Below are positions 17,048 to 25,811 of a stretch of 64,000 nucleotides of DNA, piece by piece (the stretch's first letter is position 1; each line of letters starts with the position of its first letter). The DNA comes from an uncultured Prevotellaceae bacterium (lineage in GTDB: Bacteria; Bacteroidota; Bacteroidia; Bacteroidales; Muribaculaceae). The DNA is taken from the NCBI GenBank assembly GCA_947306175.1, contig CAMZFV010000009.1, forward strand, positions 16,001 through 80,000. Reading direction: 5' to 3'. The translations under genes and the position numbers were made by a program. The notes beneath the pieces are model-generated. The model was not told where the DNA came from. It saw only the letters and a program-made list of their open reading frames with translations, and ran no database searches.

Positions 17048-17085
17048 CGGGCGAGGATGGAAATAAGGCATCCTCGCCCGATTTT
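17048..17085 (+). terminator. Terminator of abiF
   Basis: A perfect 12-bp stem CGGGCGAGGATG / CATCCTCGCCCG with a 9-base loop, then ATTTT. Confidence 0.75.
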
Positions 17086-17184
17086 GTTGGGAAAATACCC
17101 CAAAATAAAGAAATTTGAGTTTGAACCAGAAAATAATCGCATTTCTGCTTTACATTTTCTTCATCTGAACTGTATTATAAGTGT

Positions 17185-17688
17185 ATGACACGAAAAGAAA
17201 TCGAAAGTCTGTTCAAGACACACTACACGCAGATGTATCATCTGGCACTTACGTTGCTCTTCGATGAGGCTGAGAGCAAGGACGTGGTGAGCGATGTGTT
17301 CGCCAGCCTGCTTAGCGGTCGGGTAGTGATGAGAGCAGACAACGCAAAGGCGTTTCTCTTGGCGAGTGTGCATCATCGTTGTTTGAATGTGTTGCAGCAC
17401 AAGCAGGTGCAAGAACGATTTGCACGCCTGCTTACCGAGGACACTGATACACTTGTTAGCGACAATACCGCGGAAGAGCAAATGCAGATGAAGGAACTGA
17501 TGCGCTACGTGCGGGATAACCTGTCACCGTTGGAGCAACAAATCTTCCGGCTGCGCTATCTGAAGGAAATGACCTGTCAGGAAGTGGCGGAAGCGCTGAA
17601 CGTCAGCCGCCAGACCGTCCACACCCACCTAAAGCAGTCTGTGGAGAAAATCAGAAAGTATTTTAATTCAAACTCAAAAGCAATATGA
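17185..17688 (+). CDS. ECF-type RNA polymerase sigma factor
   Basis: 167 aa. Region 2 is residues ~8-70 ('FKTHYTQMYHLALTLLFDEA', 'DVVSDVFASLL'). Region 4 is ~112-160 ('LSPLEQQIFRLRYLKEMTCQ', 'EVAEALNVSRQTVHTHLKQS'). There is no long extracytoplasmic extension. It is followed at a 4-base overlap by a FecR-type anti-sigma factor and then by a TonB-dependent receptor. This is the standard Bacteroidota trans-envelope signalling set, in which the receptor's ligand releases the sigma factor. Confidence 0.9.
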   Translation: MTRKEIESLFKTHYTQMYHLALTLLFDEAESKDVVSDVFASLLSGRVVMRADNAKAFLLASVHHRCLNVLQHKQVQERFARLLTEDTDTLVSDNTAEEQMQMKELMRYVRDNLSPLEQQIFRLRYLKEMTCQEVAEALNVSRQTVHTHLKQSVEKIRKYFNSNSKAI

Positions 17689-18476
17689 TGACCGAAGAAA
17701 AGCGTATAGAGTGGCTTCTGGAATTACAGGAACACCCAGAACAACTGACAGACGAACAGTTGCAGCAGATACTCGCCGACGACGAGATGCGCCAGCTCGT
17801 ACAACAGCTTGGCATTGCAAAGCGTGCCTTCAAGCACGACGAGCTTAAGAGCGACACCCCCGATGTGGACGCCGAATGGGAGAAGTTTGCAGCCAGCCAT
17901 GCAAATGAACTGACGAACGTAGCAAGGGCAGAGGGCAAGCTTGCTTGCCCTCTGCCTTGCAAGGAGGAAGAAGACGAAAGTCAACTGGATGCCCTCGACG
18001 AAGGAGAAAGGCGACGGGTAGGCGACGGTACGTCGGAGAAACATAAGCCCCGTTTCGTCTTACGCCTCGCGACCCACAAGATTGCCGCATCCTTCATCGG
18101 CGTGCTCTTGGCTTCGGGCATTGCCTTTGCCGCCATCCAAGTCATTCGAAACATCAGCACCCCCAAACCACAACTGCCCTCTACGGAGCAAGTGATAGAT
18201 ACGAAGCCAGTCACCTCCCTGCCTGCAGATACAGTAAAGACCGACAAAATCCCTATCGAGCCTTACGTTTTCAACAATGTGCCGCTCGACTCCATGCTCA
18301 CAGCCATTGCAGTAGCCCACGGGGTCAGCGTGGAGTTTGAGAATGAAGCGGTTCGCCAGCTCCGTTTCCATTTCGTTTGGAAGCGCAAAGACAGCCTTAC
18401 GCGTGTTGTAGAGAAGTTGAACACCTTCGAGGCCGTGAATATCGGCATGGAAGATAATAAACTGGTAGTAAGATGA
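17685..18476 (+). CDS. FecR-like anti-sigma factor
   Basis: 263 aa. The cytoplasmic N-terminus is acidic and helical. One TM segment follows 'LATHKIAASFIGVLLASGIA'. The periplasmic part ends in a DUF4974/STN-like segment ('VPLDSMLTAIAVAHGVSVEF', then 'DSLTRVVEKLNTFEAVNIGM'). The usual central FecR beta domain is short or absent, so this is a compact version. It overlaps the sigma gene by 4 bases and the receptor gene by ATGA, so the three are tightly coupled. It is expected to bind the sigma factor until signalled by the receptor. Confidence 0.8.
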   Translation: MMTEEKRIEWLLELQEHPEQLTDEQLQQILADDEMRQLVQQLGIAKRAFKHDELKSDTPDVDAEWEKFAASHANELTNVARAEGKLACPLPCKEEEDESQLDALDEGERRRVGDGTSEKHKPRFVLRLATHKIAASFIGVLLASGIAFAAIQVIRNISTPKPQLPSTEQVIDTKPVTSLPADTVKTDKIPIEPYVFNNVPLDSMLTAIAVAHGVSVEFENEAVRQLRFHFVWKRKDSLTRVVEKLNTFEAVNIGMEDNKLVVR

Positions 18477-21079
18477 GACAATACAATAATATACGATTAA
18501 CGAATTCACAATTTACGATTTGTTTACTGCTCGTCTTTTCTTTCATGCTGATAACGTTCAAAGCTCAGGCGCAGCAAATAGTAAATCGTAAATACGTAAA
18601 TGGTAAATACGATAATGTGTCGCTCAGCGAGGCCCTGCTCCAGTTGAACAACGAGCAGAAGGAATACGTCGTCAACTTTCTCTACAACGAACTGGAGGAC
18701 TTTCGCATCACGGTCTCCATCAAGAATAAGAAGCTGCCCGATGCCATCCAGCAGATGATAGGCTTCTATCCAGTTCGCATGACCGTGAAGCCCGATGACC
18801 ACGAAATCTACGTGGAGTGTACCCACAAGACCGACCGCCACCTGATGGGAACCGTCATTGATGAGCAAGGACAGCCTGTGGCATACGCCAACATTGCCAT
18901 CCTCAATCCTGCCGACTCCACGCTGCTTAGCGGTGGTGTCAGCAACGAAAGCGGTTACTTTGCTATTCCCTACGAACAGCCCACCGTGATCGCCCGTATC
19001 TCCTACGTCGGTTACAAGACCGTCTACAGACTCTGCGACAAGGCCGAGGTGGGGACAATTCGGATGCAGCCAGATAACTATACATTAAAAGGAGTTACCG
19101 TTAAAGGTCATAGGCTGCTATATACTTCAACAGACAGGGGCCTGCAGGTCTCGATTCAAGGCACTCCTTTGGAGCAATTCGGTTCTGCCAACGAAATGCT
19201 CACCCATCTGCCCTTGATGATGAGCAACGGCGAGATAGCAGGTCATGGAAAGCCCGAAATCTACATCAACAACAAGAAAGTGAGAGGAGAGGACGAATTA
19301 GAGCGTCTGCGAGCAGATGAGGTCAAGTCGGTAGAGATTATCACACAGCCAGGAACTGAATATGACGCCGCTGTCTCGTCGGTAATCCGCATCAAGACTG
19401 TCCGTCGCACAGGCGAAGGCTGGAGCGGCAACTACTCTGGTGCTTACCGACAAGGGCACGAACATTATGAGAGTGCCAATGCTGCCCTGAACTATCGCCT
19501 ACGGAACGGTATGGACTTCTTCGTTCGAGGTTACCTGACAGACAACAACACACAGACGGTAAAAACAACAGACGAACAATTGCAGGCATCGTCCATTTGG
19601 AACCATCGAAAAGAAGAGGAATACAAGTATCACATGAAATACTATTTTGCCGACCTCGGATGGAACTGGGAAATCAACGACCACCATTCCATTGGCTTTA
19701 CCTATACGGCCAACAACTATATCGGCGACCGAAAGTATATCTGCGCCAATGACATGCAAACCATGCAGGACGGTATGATGGTGAACGAAGGGCATAGTAC
19801 GACAACGACGCTGACTAAGCCTAAGTTAAAGCATAGTATCAATGCCTATTATATCGGAGAAATCGGGAAGTGGAATGTGGATTTCAGTGCAGACTATTAC
19901 AATGCCCATTCCCAAAACGAGATGAACGGAGGCACAGAGGGCGAGACACCCGTTAGCAGCAGTACGGCCACGAAGAATCAACTGATTGCCGAGAAACTGG
20001 TCATCACAGCCCCTGTTCCCATTGGCAAGCTAACCTTTGGAGAGGAGGCATCCACCGTTGACCGCACCAGCGACTTCACCCAAAGCGGCTTCTCTGCCGA
20101 CAACCACATCCGACAGCAAACTGCTATCTGGAGCGTTTTTGCCAATTACTCGCTGAAAGTGGGGAGCCTCTCCGTCAATGCAGGGCTGCGCTGGCAGAAT
20201 GAGCACAACCGTTACGAACTTGACGGTGTGCGCAACGACGAGATGAGTCCTAACTACCACGTGTTGATACCCCGGTTGTCCATCAGTTATCAGCACTCAC
20301 CTTGGACCCATTCGCTCTCCTACCAGTGTACACGAAACAACCCGCCATATTCCATCCTGTCATCGGCAGTCACCTATACCAGTAAGTATGAATACAATAG
20401 TGGCAACCCTTTCCTTCAGCCCCAAACTAACCATCGTGTTGCGTGGAAATCGCAGTGGAAGTGGATATACGCCGAAGCCATTTACGGGTATCAGGAAAAT
20501 GTATATCACTCTATACGTTCTACCTACGACGATGTCGACCATCCTGGTGTGATTCTAACCGACTTCCGCACCGTTCCAAAGACACAGTACTACATGATAG
20601 TCCTCAACGCCACACCCAAAATCGGCATCTGGCAGATGAACTATTCAGTAGAGTTCGCTGTGCAAGACCATGATTACGGGGAGTTGGGCATCGCCCACAA
20701 CTGGCACGGACTGATGACTGACTTCACGTTCGACAACACTTTTACCCTGCCTCACGCATGGATGCTGAATGTAACGGGAAGCATCACGCCCTATCAGAAG
20801 TCAGCCTATTGGATAAACAAGACAACTGGAAGTCTCGACCTCCGCCTTAGCAAACAATTCCTGCGGGACAAAAGCCTCAATGTAGCCCTCGTCGCCAGTG
20901 ACATCTTGCGCACTAAATACGATGAAGGAACGGCATATGGCGGTATAGGGTACAGAAATATCTATCGTCTTTATCGCGATGCCCGTCGAATCGGGTTCAA
21001 TGTATCTTGGCGGTTCAATGCCACGAAGAGCAGATATAAGGGTAGCCACGCCGGACAAAGCGAGCGCAACCGACTATAA
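18473..21079 (+). CDS. TonB-dependent outer-membrane receptor
   Basis: 868 aa. A signal peptide ends at 'FKAQAQQ'. An N-terminal STN-like domain follows ('VSLSEALLQLNNEQKEYVVN'), then a carboxypeptidase-regulatory-like domain ('MGTVIDEQGQPVAYANIAIL'), a plug ('EMLTHLPLMMSNGEIAGHGK', 'VKSVEIITQPGTEYDAAVSS') and a long barrel of the OMP_b-brl_3 type. The STN domain is the signalling part expected to contact the anti-sigma factor encoded just upstream. The substrate cannot be told from sequence. No SusD partner follows, so this is not a standard glycan-uptake pair. It is cargo of the mobile element. Confidence 0.88.
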   Translation: MRQYNNIRLTNSQFTICLLLVFSFMLITFKAQAQQIVNRKYVNGKYDNVSLSEALLQLNNEQKEYVVNFLYNELEDFRITVSIKNKKLPDAIQQMIGFYPVRMTVKPDDHEIYVECTHKTDRHLMGTVIDEQGQPVAYANIAILNPADSTLLSGGVSNESGYFAIPYEQPTVIARISYVGYKTVYRLCDKAEVGTIRMQPDNYTLKGVTVKGHRLLYTSTDRGLQVSIQGTPLEQFGSANEMLTHLPLMMSNGEIAGHGKPEIYINNKKVRGEDELERLRADEVKSVEIITQPGTEYDAAVSSVIRIKTVRRTGEGWSGNYSGAYRQGHEHYESANAALNYRLRNGMDFFVRGYLTDNNTQTVKTTDEQLQASSIWNHRKEEEYKYHMKYYFADLGWNWEINDHHSIGFTYTANNYIGDRKYICANDMQTMQDGMMVNEGHSTTTTLTKPKLKHSINAYYIGEIGKWNVDFSADYYNAHSQNEMNGGTEGETPVSSSTATKNQLIAEKLVITAPVPIGKLTFGEEASTVDRTSDFTQSGFSADNHIRQQTAIWSVFANYSLKVGSLSVNAGLRWQNEHNRYELDGVRNDEMSPNYHVLIPRLSISYQHSPWTHSLSYQCTRNNPPYSILSSAVTYTSKYEYNSGNPFLQPQTNHRVAWKSQWKWIYAEAIYGYQENVYHSIRSTYDDVDHPGVILTDFRTVPKTQYYMIVLNATPKIGIWQMNYSVEFAVQDHDYGELGIAHNWHGLMTDFTFDNTFTLPHAWMLNVTGSITPYQKSAYWINKTTGSLDLRLSKQFLRDKSLNVALVASDILRTKYDEGTAYGGIGYRNIYRLYRDARRIGFNVSWRFNATKSRYKGSHAGQSERNRL

Positions 21080-21096
21080 TCACTCTCGTTTCGATA

Positions 21097-21127
21097 GGCA
21101 GCCGTCGGCCCCCGTGCCGACGCTGCC
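21097..21127 (+). terminator. Possible terminator between the TonB and mobV genes
   Basis: Strong G+C stem GGCAGC-c-GTCGGC / GCCGAC-GCTGCC with a CCCCGT loop and one bulged base. No T run follows on either strand, so termination is uncertain. Confidence 0.35.
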
Positions 21128-21204
21128 CCCATTTAAGTCAAACGTATGCAGGGGGAGTTGTCATTTGGGGATGCTCCCCCTGCTTGTATCTCCTCAACAA
21201 GGAA

Positions 21205-22542
21205 TTATCTTCCTTTCCTCGAAACCCCTTGCCGGATCTTCTGTATTCGTCCATCGTATCTGCCATCGGCAATGTCGTGGACTTCATGGTCGGCACGTCT
21301 GAGTTCATTGGCATTGAACCTGCCCAAAGTGCCTGCCAGCCATACAAACCAGTCCGCCACCTGCTTCAAGGTGGCACTGGCAAGGTCGGAAAACATCTTC
21401 AGGTATTGCTTGATGGCGTATGACTCGTTGTCCCAGAAAATATCGCCGTGTTTGCCGCCACGACCTCCGAAACCAGAATAGGCAAAGTCCTGAATGGCTT
21501 TGATGCAAAACTGCAAACCCTCGTCAATGCGGTAGATATAGGCAGACATGGCAAAGAACATCGGGTCTTGCCAGTTGCCACGCTCCTTGATAGTGTAGAA
21601 GTCCCGCAGCTTCTCGTCGGCTTTCGCTGACAGTCCCGCAACTTCCTGTTTCTTGGCATCAATGGCATCATCAAGTGCCTGGGAGCAGTTTGTCTTGTTC
21701 CTGATGTCAAGGTCGAGGCGATTGCTGCGCTCAACCTTCGTGCGGTTGGCACTTGTCAGATAGTCGTGTTCCTTCCACAAATCTGCCACTTCCGTTTTCG
21801 CCGCCTCGACCTCTGCATCCGCTTCTTCCTTCTCGGCGATGGCTTTCTTTGCCTCTTCCTGTAGCTGCTTCTTCTTGTTCTCCTGCTTCTGGATGATGAA
21901 GTCGTTCCGTTCCAGATGGTCAATTCCTGTCTCAGACTTCTTCTGCCCTCGCTGCATGTCCAATGTCTCAGCTACCAAATCTTGGATGGCAGACATGTCC
22001 TCGGCATTTAGCTTGAAGGACTTGCCCGTATTATGGTCCATCCAGTCCCAGATGATATGAGCATGGTAGTTCGGTTCCCACGATGCGGGGTCGTTAGTGT
22101 CCTCATAATGCCCTTCGTCCTTATGAATGTGTATCTGTATGGCTCTGATGCCCCACCTCTCGTGCACTCTTTTGACATAGCGCAAAAGGTCTTCCATCGT
22201 CGTGTCGGGCTTGATGTTCACCACCCCTTCACGGATTGGGCTGCACCCCTGACGGACACGCTGCTTGCCTTTCTTGTCCGTAAACTTCACGTCCTTCTCC
22301 TGCATCGCCCTGCCAGTCTTCTGCTTCACCATGACACGGATGTCTTCATAGTACTGCTGAAGACTGACACCCTCCATGTCAGGTGCGACATATACTTCAT
22401 TCAGATGGGCCAGGTCTTTGCGGATGTAGAGCATGGCAGGATTGAGGGATGCGATATAGTCTGCGTCCCTCCTGTTGTGTCGCTCACTCTGGGCGATGTT
22501 GCACGGCTTGATGTGCTCGGATGCTTTTGCTGTTGTTGCCAT
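21205..22542 (-). CDS. MobV-type relaxase (Pre/Mob plasmid recombination family)
   Basis: 445 aa. It starts with 'IKPCNIAQSERHNRR', typical of the family. The metal/active-site motif HIHKDEGH lies at residues 138-145, and 'NYHAHIIWDW' follows. After residue ~210 comes a long coiled-coil with many K/E, then a C-terminal helical part. It would nick oriT and lead single-stranded DNA into a helper conjugation apparatus. A matching oriT inverted repeat is at 22834-22851, upstream of this gene. Confidence 0.9.
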   Translation of the reverse strand: MATTAKASEHIKPCNIAQSERHNRRDADYIASLNPAMLYIRKDLAHLNEVYVAPDMEGVSLQQYYEDIRVMVKQKTGRAMQEKDVKFTDKKGKQRVRQGCSPIREGVVNIKPDTTMEDLLRYVKRVHERWGIRAIQIHIHKDEGHYEDTNDPASWEPNYHAHIIWDWMDHNTGKSFKLNAEDMSAIQDLVAETLDMQRGQKKSETGIDHLERNDFIIQKQENKKKQLQEEAKKAIAEKEEADAEVEAAKTEVADLWKEHDYLTSANRTKVERSNRLDLDIRNKTNCSQALDDAIDAKKQEVAGLSAKADEKLRDFYTIKERGNWQDPMFFAMSAYIYRIDEGLQFCIKAIQDFAYSGFGGRGGKHGDIFWDNESYAIKQYLKMFSDLASATLKQVADWFVWLAGTLGRFNANELRRADHEVHDIADGRYDGRIQKIRQGVSRKGR

Positions 22543-22833
22543 AATTCTGCTTGCAGTTTTCTGTATAATCGGTTATCAGGGTATCGGGGCAGAGCCTTGA
22601 TTGGAGGGTGCAGGGAGAGAGTCACTTCCTGCTCAGGGGTCTTGGGGGCTGATGCCACTGAGCGGAGTTTGCAAAGAGAGGGGCACTCTTTGCTCCGGGT
22701 TCTCAGGGGTGAAACTCATGAGCGAGGTTTCGGGGCAGCGTCCTGAACGGGTCAAGGGCAGCGCCTTGTGGGTTCTCAGGGCAAAGCCATGAGTCCCTCG
22801 GAAGAGCCCACAACTACGAAAGCGGAGCGTGTA
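22543..22833. repeat. Imperfect repeats upstream of the relaxase gene
   Basis: G-rich sequence with several imperfect direct repeats: GGGGCAGAGCC, GGGGCAGCGTCC, GGGCAGCGCC and GGGCAAAGCC, and GGGTTCTCAGGG twice. No gene is convincing here. Together with the adjacent oriT hairpin it probably forms the transfer-origin region. Confidence 0.5.
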
Positions 22834-22851
22834 GTTATAGTGGGCTATAAC
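22805..22851 (+). other. Candidate MobV-type oriT
   Basis: Two overlapping inverted repeats. GTTATAG-TGGG-CTATAAC (22834-22851) has the layout of MobV-type origins, which carry a TATAGTG core in a short palindrome next to the nick. AGCCCAC-AACTAC pairs with GTAGTT-ata-GTGGGCT (22805-22817 with 22831-22846). It lies between the relaxase and the HTH gene. The assignment rests on the motif and its position. Confidence 0.6.
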
Positions 22852-22901
22852 AAGGCAAGCCTTTTTCTCCCTGCACCACGTCCCGGACTGCCACGCTGTG
22901 C

Positions 22902-23717
22902 TCATGCCTCTATTTCTTTCCCTTCTGTCGATACCTCTTGGAGCAAGCTCTCGTCTTGATGGCAAGAAAGCGGCTGTGGCTCTTCCACGACAGTAGGTTG
23001 TTTGTTCTCTTCTCGCATACCTTCAGACTGGGGATTGCTGCTTGTTGGATAATGGCGGTTGTCAGCAACAGCTTCGCTTGATGACTGACAGACAGGACTC
23101 ACGCGCTTGCGTGTATTATCATTAGATGGTAGGGAAAGAGAAGGAGTAAGGCTATGCTCCTTCTTGACTTCTGCCAGAGATTCGGACGACATGACCTTAG
23201 TCACGTTGCCTATATCGGCAGAAGATGTCCCACCTGAATCTGTTGGTGTCGGCTTACAGACTTCAACTGTTTCAGCACCGCTTTTAGGTGGGACATGGTT
23301 AGTCGGTCTTATTGGCTTCTCTATGGGCTTGACCATAGGGTTGCTGACAAAGTAAGGATTCTTGATTGTCCGCTGATCCGTGAACCAGACGGACAGACAC
23401 AACAACGTGTGGATGGTCGTGCGGTTTGACGGTTCAGAACGGAGAATGCCCATCTGATTAAACTCCCTGATGATTCGGGTGGCGGTCTTTCGGTTGCAAC
23501 CCCACATCAGGGAAAGCTCGACCTTGGAGGCCATGAACTGTCCTGGCTGTAGGACTGCTGAGAAATGGGTCTTGGTCACTGTTGTCTGTTCCATGAGGGT
23601 TAGGCGGATGAAGGTCTTGAAACACTTCATGCGGCTGATGTCCTGGCATTCATCCGACAGGTAATCATACTGTGCTTCATTCAGAAGCGTGCTGTATCTG
23701 ATATTGGTGTATCGCAT
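22902..23717 (-). CDS. HTH protein of the mobilisation region
   Basis: 271 aa from ATG 23717; an in-frame upstream start at 23762 exists but gives an unlikely N-terminus. Residues ~30-90 form a winged-helix-like domain ('VELSLMWGCNRKTATRIIRE', 'FNQMGILRSEPSN'). The C-terminal half is low-complexity and polar (P, S, T, E) and probably disordered. Similar genes accompany mobilisation modules of Bacteroides elements. The role is unknown: regulation or assistance at oriT. The oriT candidate lies just downstream. Confidence 0.65.
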   Translation of the reverse strand: MRYTNIRYSTLLNEAQYDYLSDECQDISRMKCFKTFIRLTLMEQTTVTKTHFSAVLQPGQFMASKVELSLMWGCNRKTATRIIREFNQMGILRSEPSNRTTIHTLLCLSVWFTDQRTIKNPYFVSNPMVKPIEKPIRPTNHVPPKSGAETVEVCKPTPTDSGGTSSADIGNVTKVMSSESLAEVKKEHSLTPSLSLPSNDNTRKRVSPVCQSSSEAVADNRHYPTSSNPQSEGMREENKQPTVVEEPQPLSCHQDESLLQEVSTEGKEIEA

Positions 23718-23777
23718 AATAACAAGTGGTTTTAATGAGGAAGTGGGACTGTCATGTCCCACCTCCGAAAGTAAGAA

Positions 23778-24188
23778 TCATTGTTGCTGGACGGCAGCCG
23801 GCTTGTGCCGTTTCTTCTCACGTATCTGCTCCAGATGGGCATCGAACTCTGCCTGTTCCTGCTCGGAGAGCGTATAAGGCTTGTCGTATGCCCCTCCGCT
23901 CTGAATCCATTCCACAAGTTCCTTCTTGAAGAAGTAGAGCTTGTTGCCACGCTTGCGGTATGGTATGCGTCGCTCAGAGGTGAGGGAATACATCGTGGAG
24001 CGTTTCTTGCCAATGAACTGACAGGCTTCGTCCATCGTCATCATCTGGTCATCGTTGGTATTCTCGGATGCTTCTGCGGCATCTTTCTTCTCGTCAAGGC
24101 GGCTAATCACATAGTCCACCTTGGTCAGGAGTTCGCCGACTGCCTTGGGCAGCTGGTCGAACGAGAGATTACTTTCATTTTGTTCCAT
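23778..24188 (-). CDS. Excisionase-like HTH_17 DNA-binding protein
   Basis: 136 aa. Residues ~48-100 match the excisionase-family helix-turn-helix ('MTMDEACQFIGKKRSTMYSL', 'RRIPYRKRGNKLYFFKKELV', EWI). A short helical N-terminus and a basic C-terminus flank it. It lies between the integrase and the mobilisation genes on the same strand. It probably controls excision direction or element gene expression. Confidence 0.8.
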   Translation of the reverse strand: MEQNESNLSFDQLPKAVGELLTKVDYVISRLDEKKDAAEASENTNDDQMMTMDEACQFIGKKRSTMYSLTSERRIPYRKRGNKLYFFKKELVEWIQSGGAYDKPYTLSEQEQAEFDAHLEQIREKKRHKPAAVQQQ

Positions 24189-24224
24189 GTGAGTTTTTAA
24201 AATTTTGTTTAAACGTCAAGAATA

Positions 24225-25394
24225 TCAATGAGCAAGTGTTTCTTTGTTTAGTACTTCTCCAGAAGTGGCAGTTTCCTTGGCATCATCCTTCAAAGAAATG
24301 CGCTCGGATGCGTCACGTTTCAGTTCGTTGACAACCTCTGCATACACCTGTGTTGTGGCAAGGTTACTGTGGGTAAGCAGCTTGCTCACGGTGTAGATGT
24401 CCGTGCCTCCTGCCAGTTGCAAGGTGGCGAATGTATGACGAAAGCAGTGAAAAGTGATGTGCTTGGTGATGCCAGCAGCCTTTATCCAGTCTTTGAGGTG
24501 AGCGGCAACTAGGTTTGGTGTCAGTTTCTTGAATACCTGTCCCTCTCCACGCTCGCCGCACAGAGCAAGTGCTTCTTCACTGATGGGCAGGATGGCATCG
24601 GTCTTTGTCTTCTTGGTGGTGATGTCAAGCACCCAGCCGCCATCGCCCGACTTTTTGATGTTCTCCCACTGAAGCAGGATGCAGTCGGACAGGCGAAGAC
24701 CCGTAAGACATGAGAACAGTCCGGCACGGCGTAGCACGTCACTCTTGCACTCTGCCTTGGACAGTGCAACAAGTTCCTCCTTGGTCAGGTACTGCCGCTT
24801 GTTGCCGTGTCCTTTTGCCTTGACAAGTTTCTTGGCTATGTTCTCCTTGATATGTCCGTCATCGTATGCCATGCGAAGGGCGGCTTTCAGCTTTACGAGG
24901 TGGTTATTGGCGGTGGTGGGCATCATCGACTTGCCATTATGATAGCATTCTGCCGACAAAAGATAATCAACAAACTTCTGGCAATAAGCCACTGAGAGGT
25001 CGCAGAAGCGGCACTCGCCACCCGAATATTTGACGAAGTGCTTGTAGGCAGCCTCCCAGTTTGCCTTGTTGGTTGTCTTGTTCATACACTGCTTGAAGTA
25101 GTCAAGAAAGCTCTCCTGGCCTTTGGAGCGGTCGAGGAAACCGAACTCCTCATTGATGATGGACTCCGTGCGGCGGCACTTGATAAGCTCTGCCTTCTGC
25201 ATGATACTGCGGTTGTACTCCTGCTGGAACTTCTCAGTGGGGTTGGAGTAAATGTATAAGCCCAGATACTCGCGTCGTGACAGACGGCCAGTCTTGGGGT
25301 TGCGGATAGGTGGGTAGAAATCGAGATAGAGCGATGTCTGCCCGTTCTTGATGGGTCGCTTCCGCACTGTGACCTTGGTACATAAGTTCGTCAT
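24225..25394 (-). CDS. int: Tyrosine recombinase (integrase) of the element
   Basis: 389 aa with all expected parts: an N-terminal arm-binding domain (residues 1-80), a SAM-like core-binding domain (~95-190), and a catalytic domain with R234 in 'CLTGLRLSDC', lysine in 'KKTKTD', H316-x-x-R319 in 'HCFRH', H342 in 'LLTHSN' and the nucleophile Y351 in 'TTQVYAEV'. It should catalyse strand exchange at the 9-bp TTCATGTGG site. It is preceded by a -7 box at 25481-25489. Confidence 0.92.
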   Translation of the reverse strand: MTNLCTKVTVRKRPIKNGQTSLYLDFYPPIRNPKTGRLSRREYLGLYIYSNPTEKFQQEYNRSIMQKAELIKCRRTESIINEEFGFLDRSKGQESFLDYFKQCMNKTTNKANWEAAYKHFVKYSGGECRFCDLSVAYCQKFVDYLLSAECYHNGKSMMPTTANNHLVKLKAALRMAYDDGHIKENIAKKLVKAKGHGNKRQYLTKEELVALSKAECKSDVLRRAGLFSCLTGLRLSDCILLQWENIKKSGDGGWVLDITTKKTKTDAILPISEEALALCGERGEGQVFKKLTPNLVAAHLKDWIKAAGITKHITFHCFRHTFATLQLAGGTDIYTVSKLLTHSNLATTQVYAEVVNELKRDASERISLKDDAKETATSGEVLNKETLAH

Positions 25395-25811
25395 GTCTGC
25401 TATTTTATATTGTTATTACATCTATCTATATTCGGTTGTCCTGCACTGCTCTTCATAGGCAGTTTGGACTTCAAGCGATTGCAAAGGTACGCCCTTTGTT
25501 TAGGTTGTGCCTAAATTATTGGCCATCAATACATCAGATTTAACCTGAGTTAGCGTTTGAGTATGATATTTCGGCAAAAACCATACTCGGAAACAGGTTA
25601 ATGATTCATTTACATTCAATGTATTCCTTGATTCCGAAAGGATTGCCAATGTTGGGGTACATCTTTTTCAGATGGCTCTGCAAAGTTACTGACTGCAAAG
25701 CTACAATCTGGGTACAACGGCCTGAAACCAGTCGTTTTGAGTCTTGGATTACAGGATTGGTTCTAACCATCGCTGCAAGTAGTACCAACATTTGTATTCT
25801 CATGTCCAGCA
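25395..25811. other. Integrase upstream region with two minus-strand promoters
   Basis: No gene is seen. TACCTTTGC (minus strand, 25481-25489) is the likely integrase promoter, and TAACTTTGC (minus strand, 25680-25688) is a second exact -7 box farther upstream. Two promoters before int suggest regulated expression. Confidence 0.55.

Noticed and set aside
22033..22746. A 237-codon plus-strand frame over the relaxase start and repeats
   Set aside because: Antisense to the MobV relaxase and running into the repeat-rich oriT region. No domain pattern.
22543..22833. Possible CRISPR-like repeats
   Set aside because: The repeats are short, irregular and imperfect, without equal spacers and without cas genes. 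They fit a transfer-origin region better.
24225..25394. Recombinase of an rAID-type immunity cluster
   Set aside because: Recombinase-associated immunity clusters are known in Bacteroidales, but this integrase sits inside the separately bounded mobile element with mobilisation genes. It is therefore not the recombinase of the array itself.
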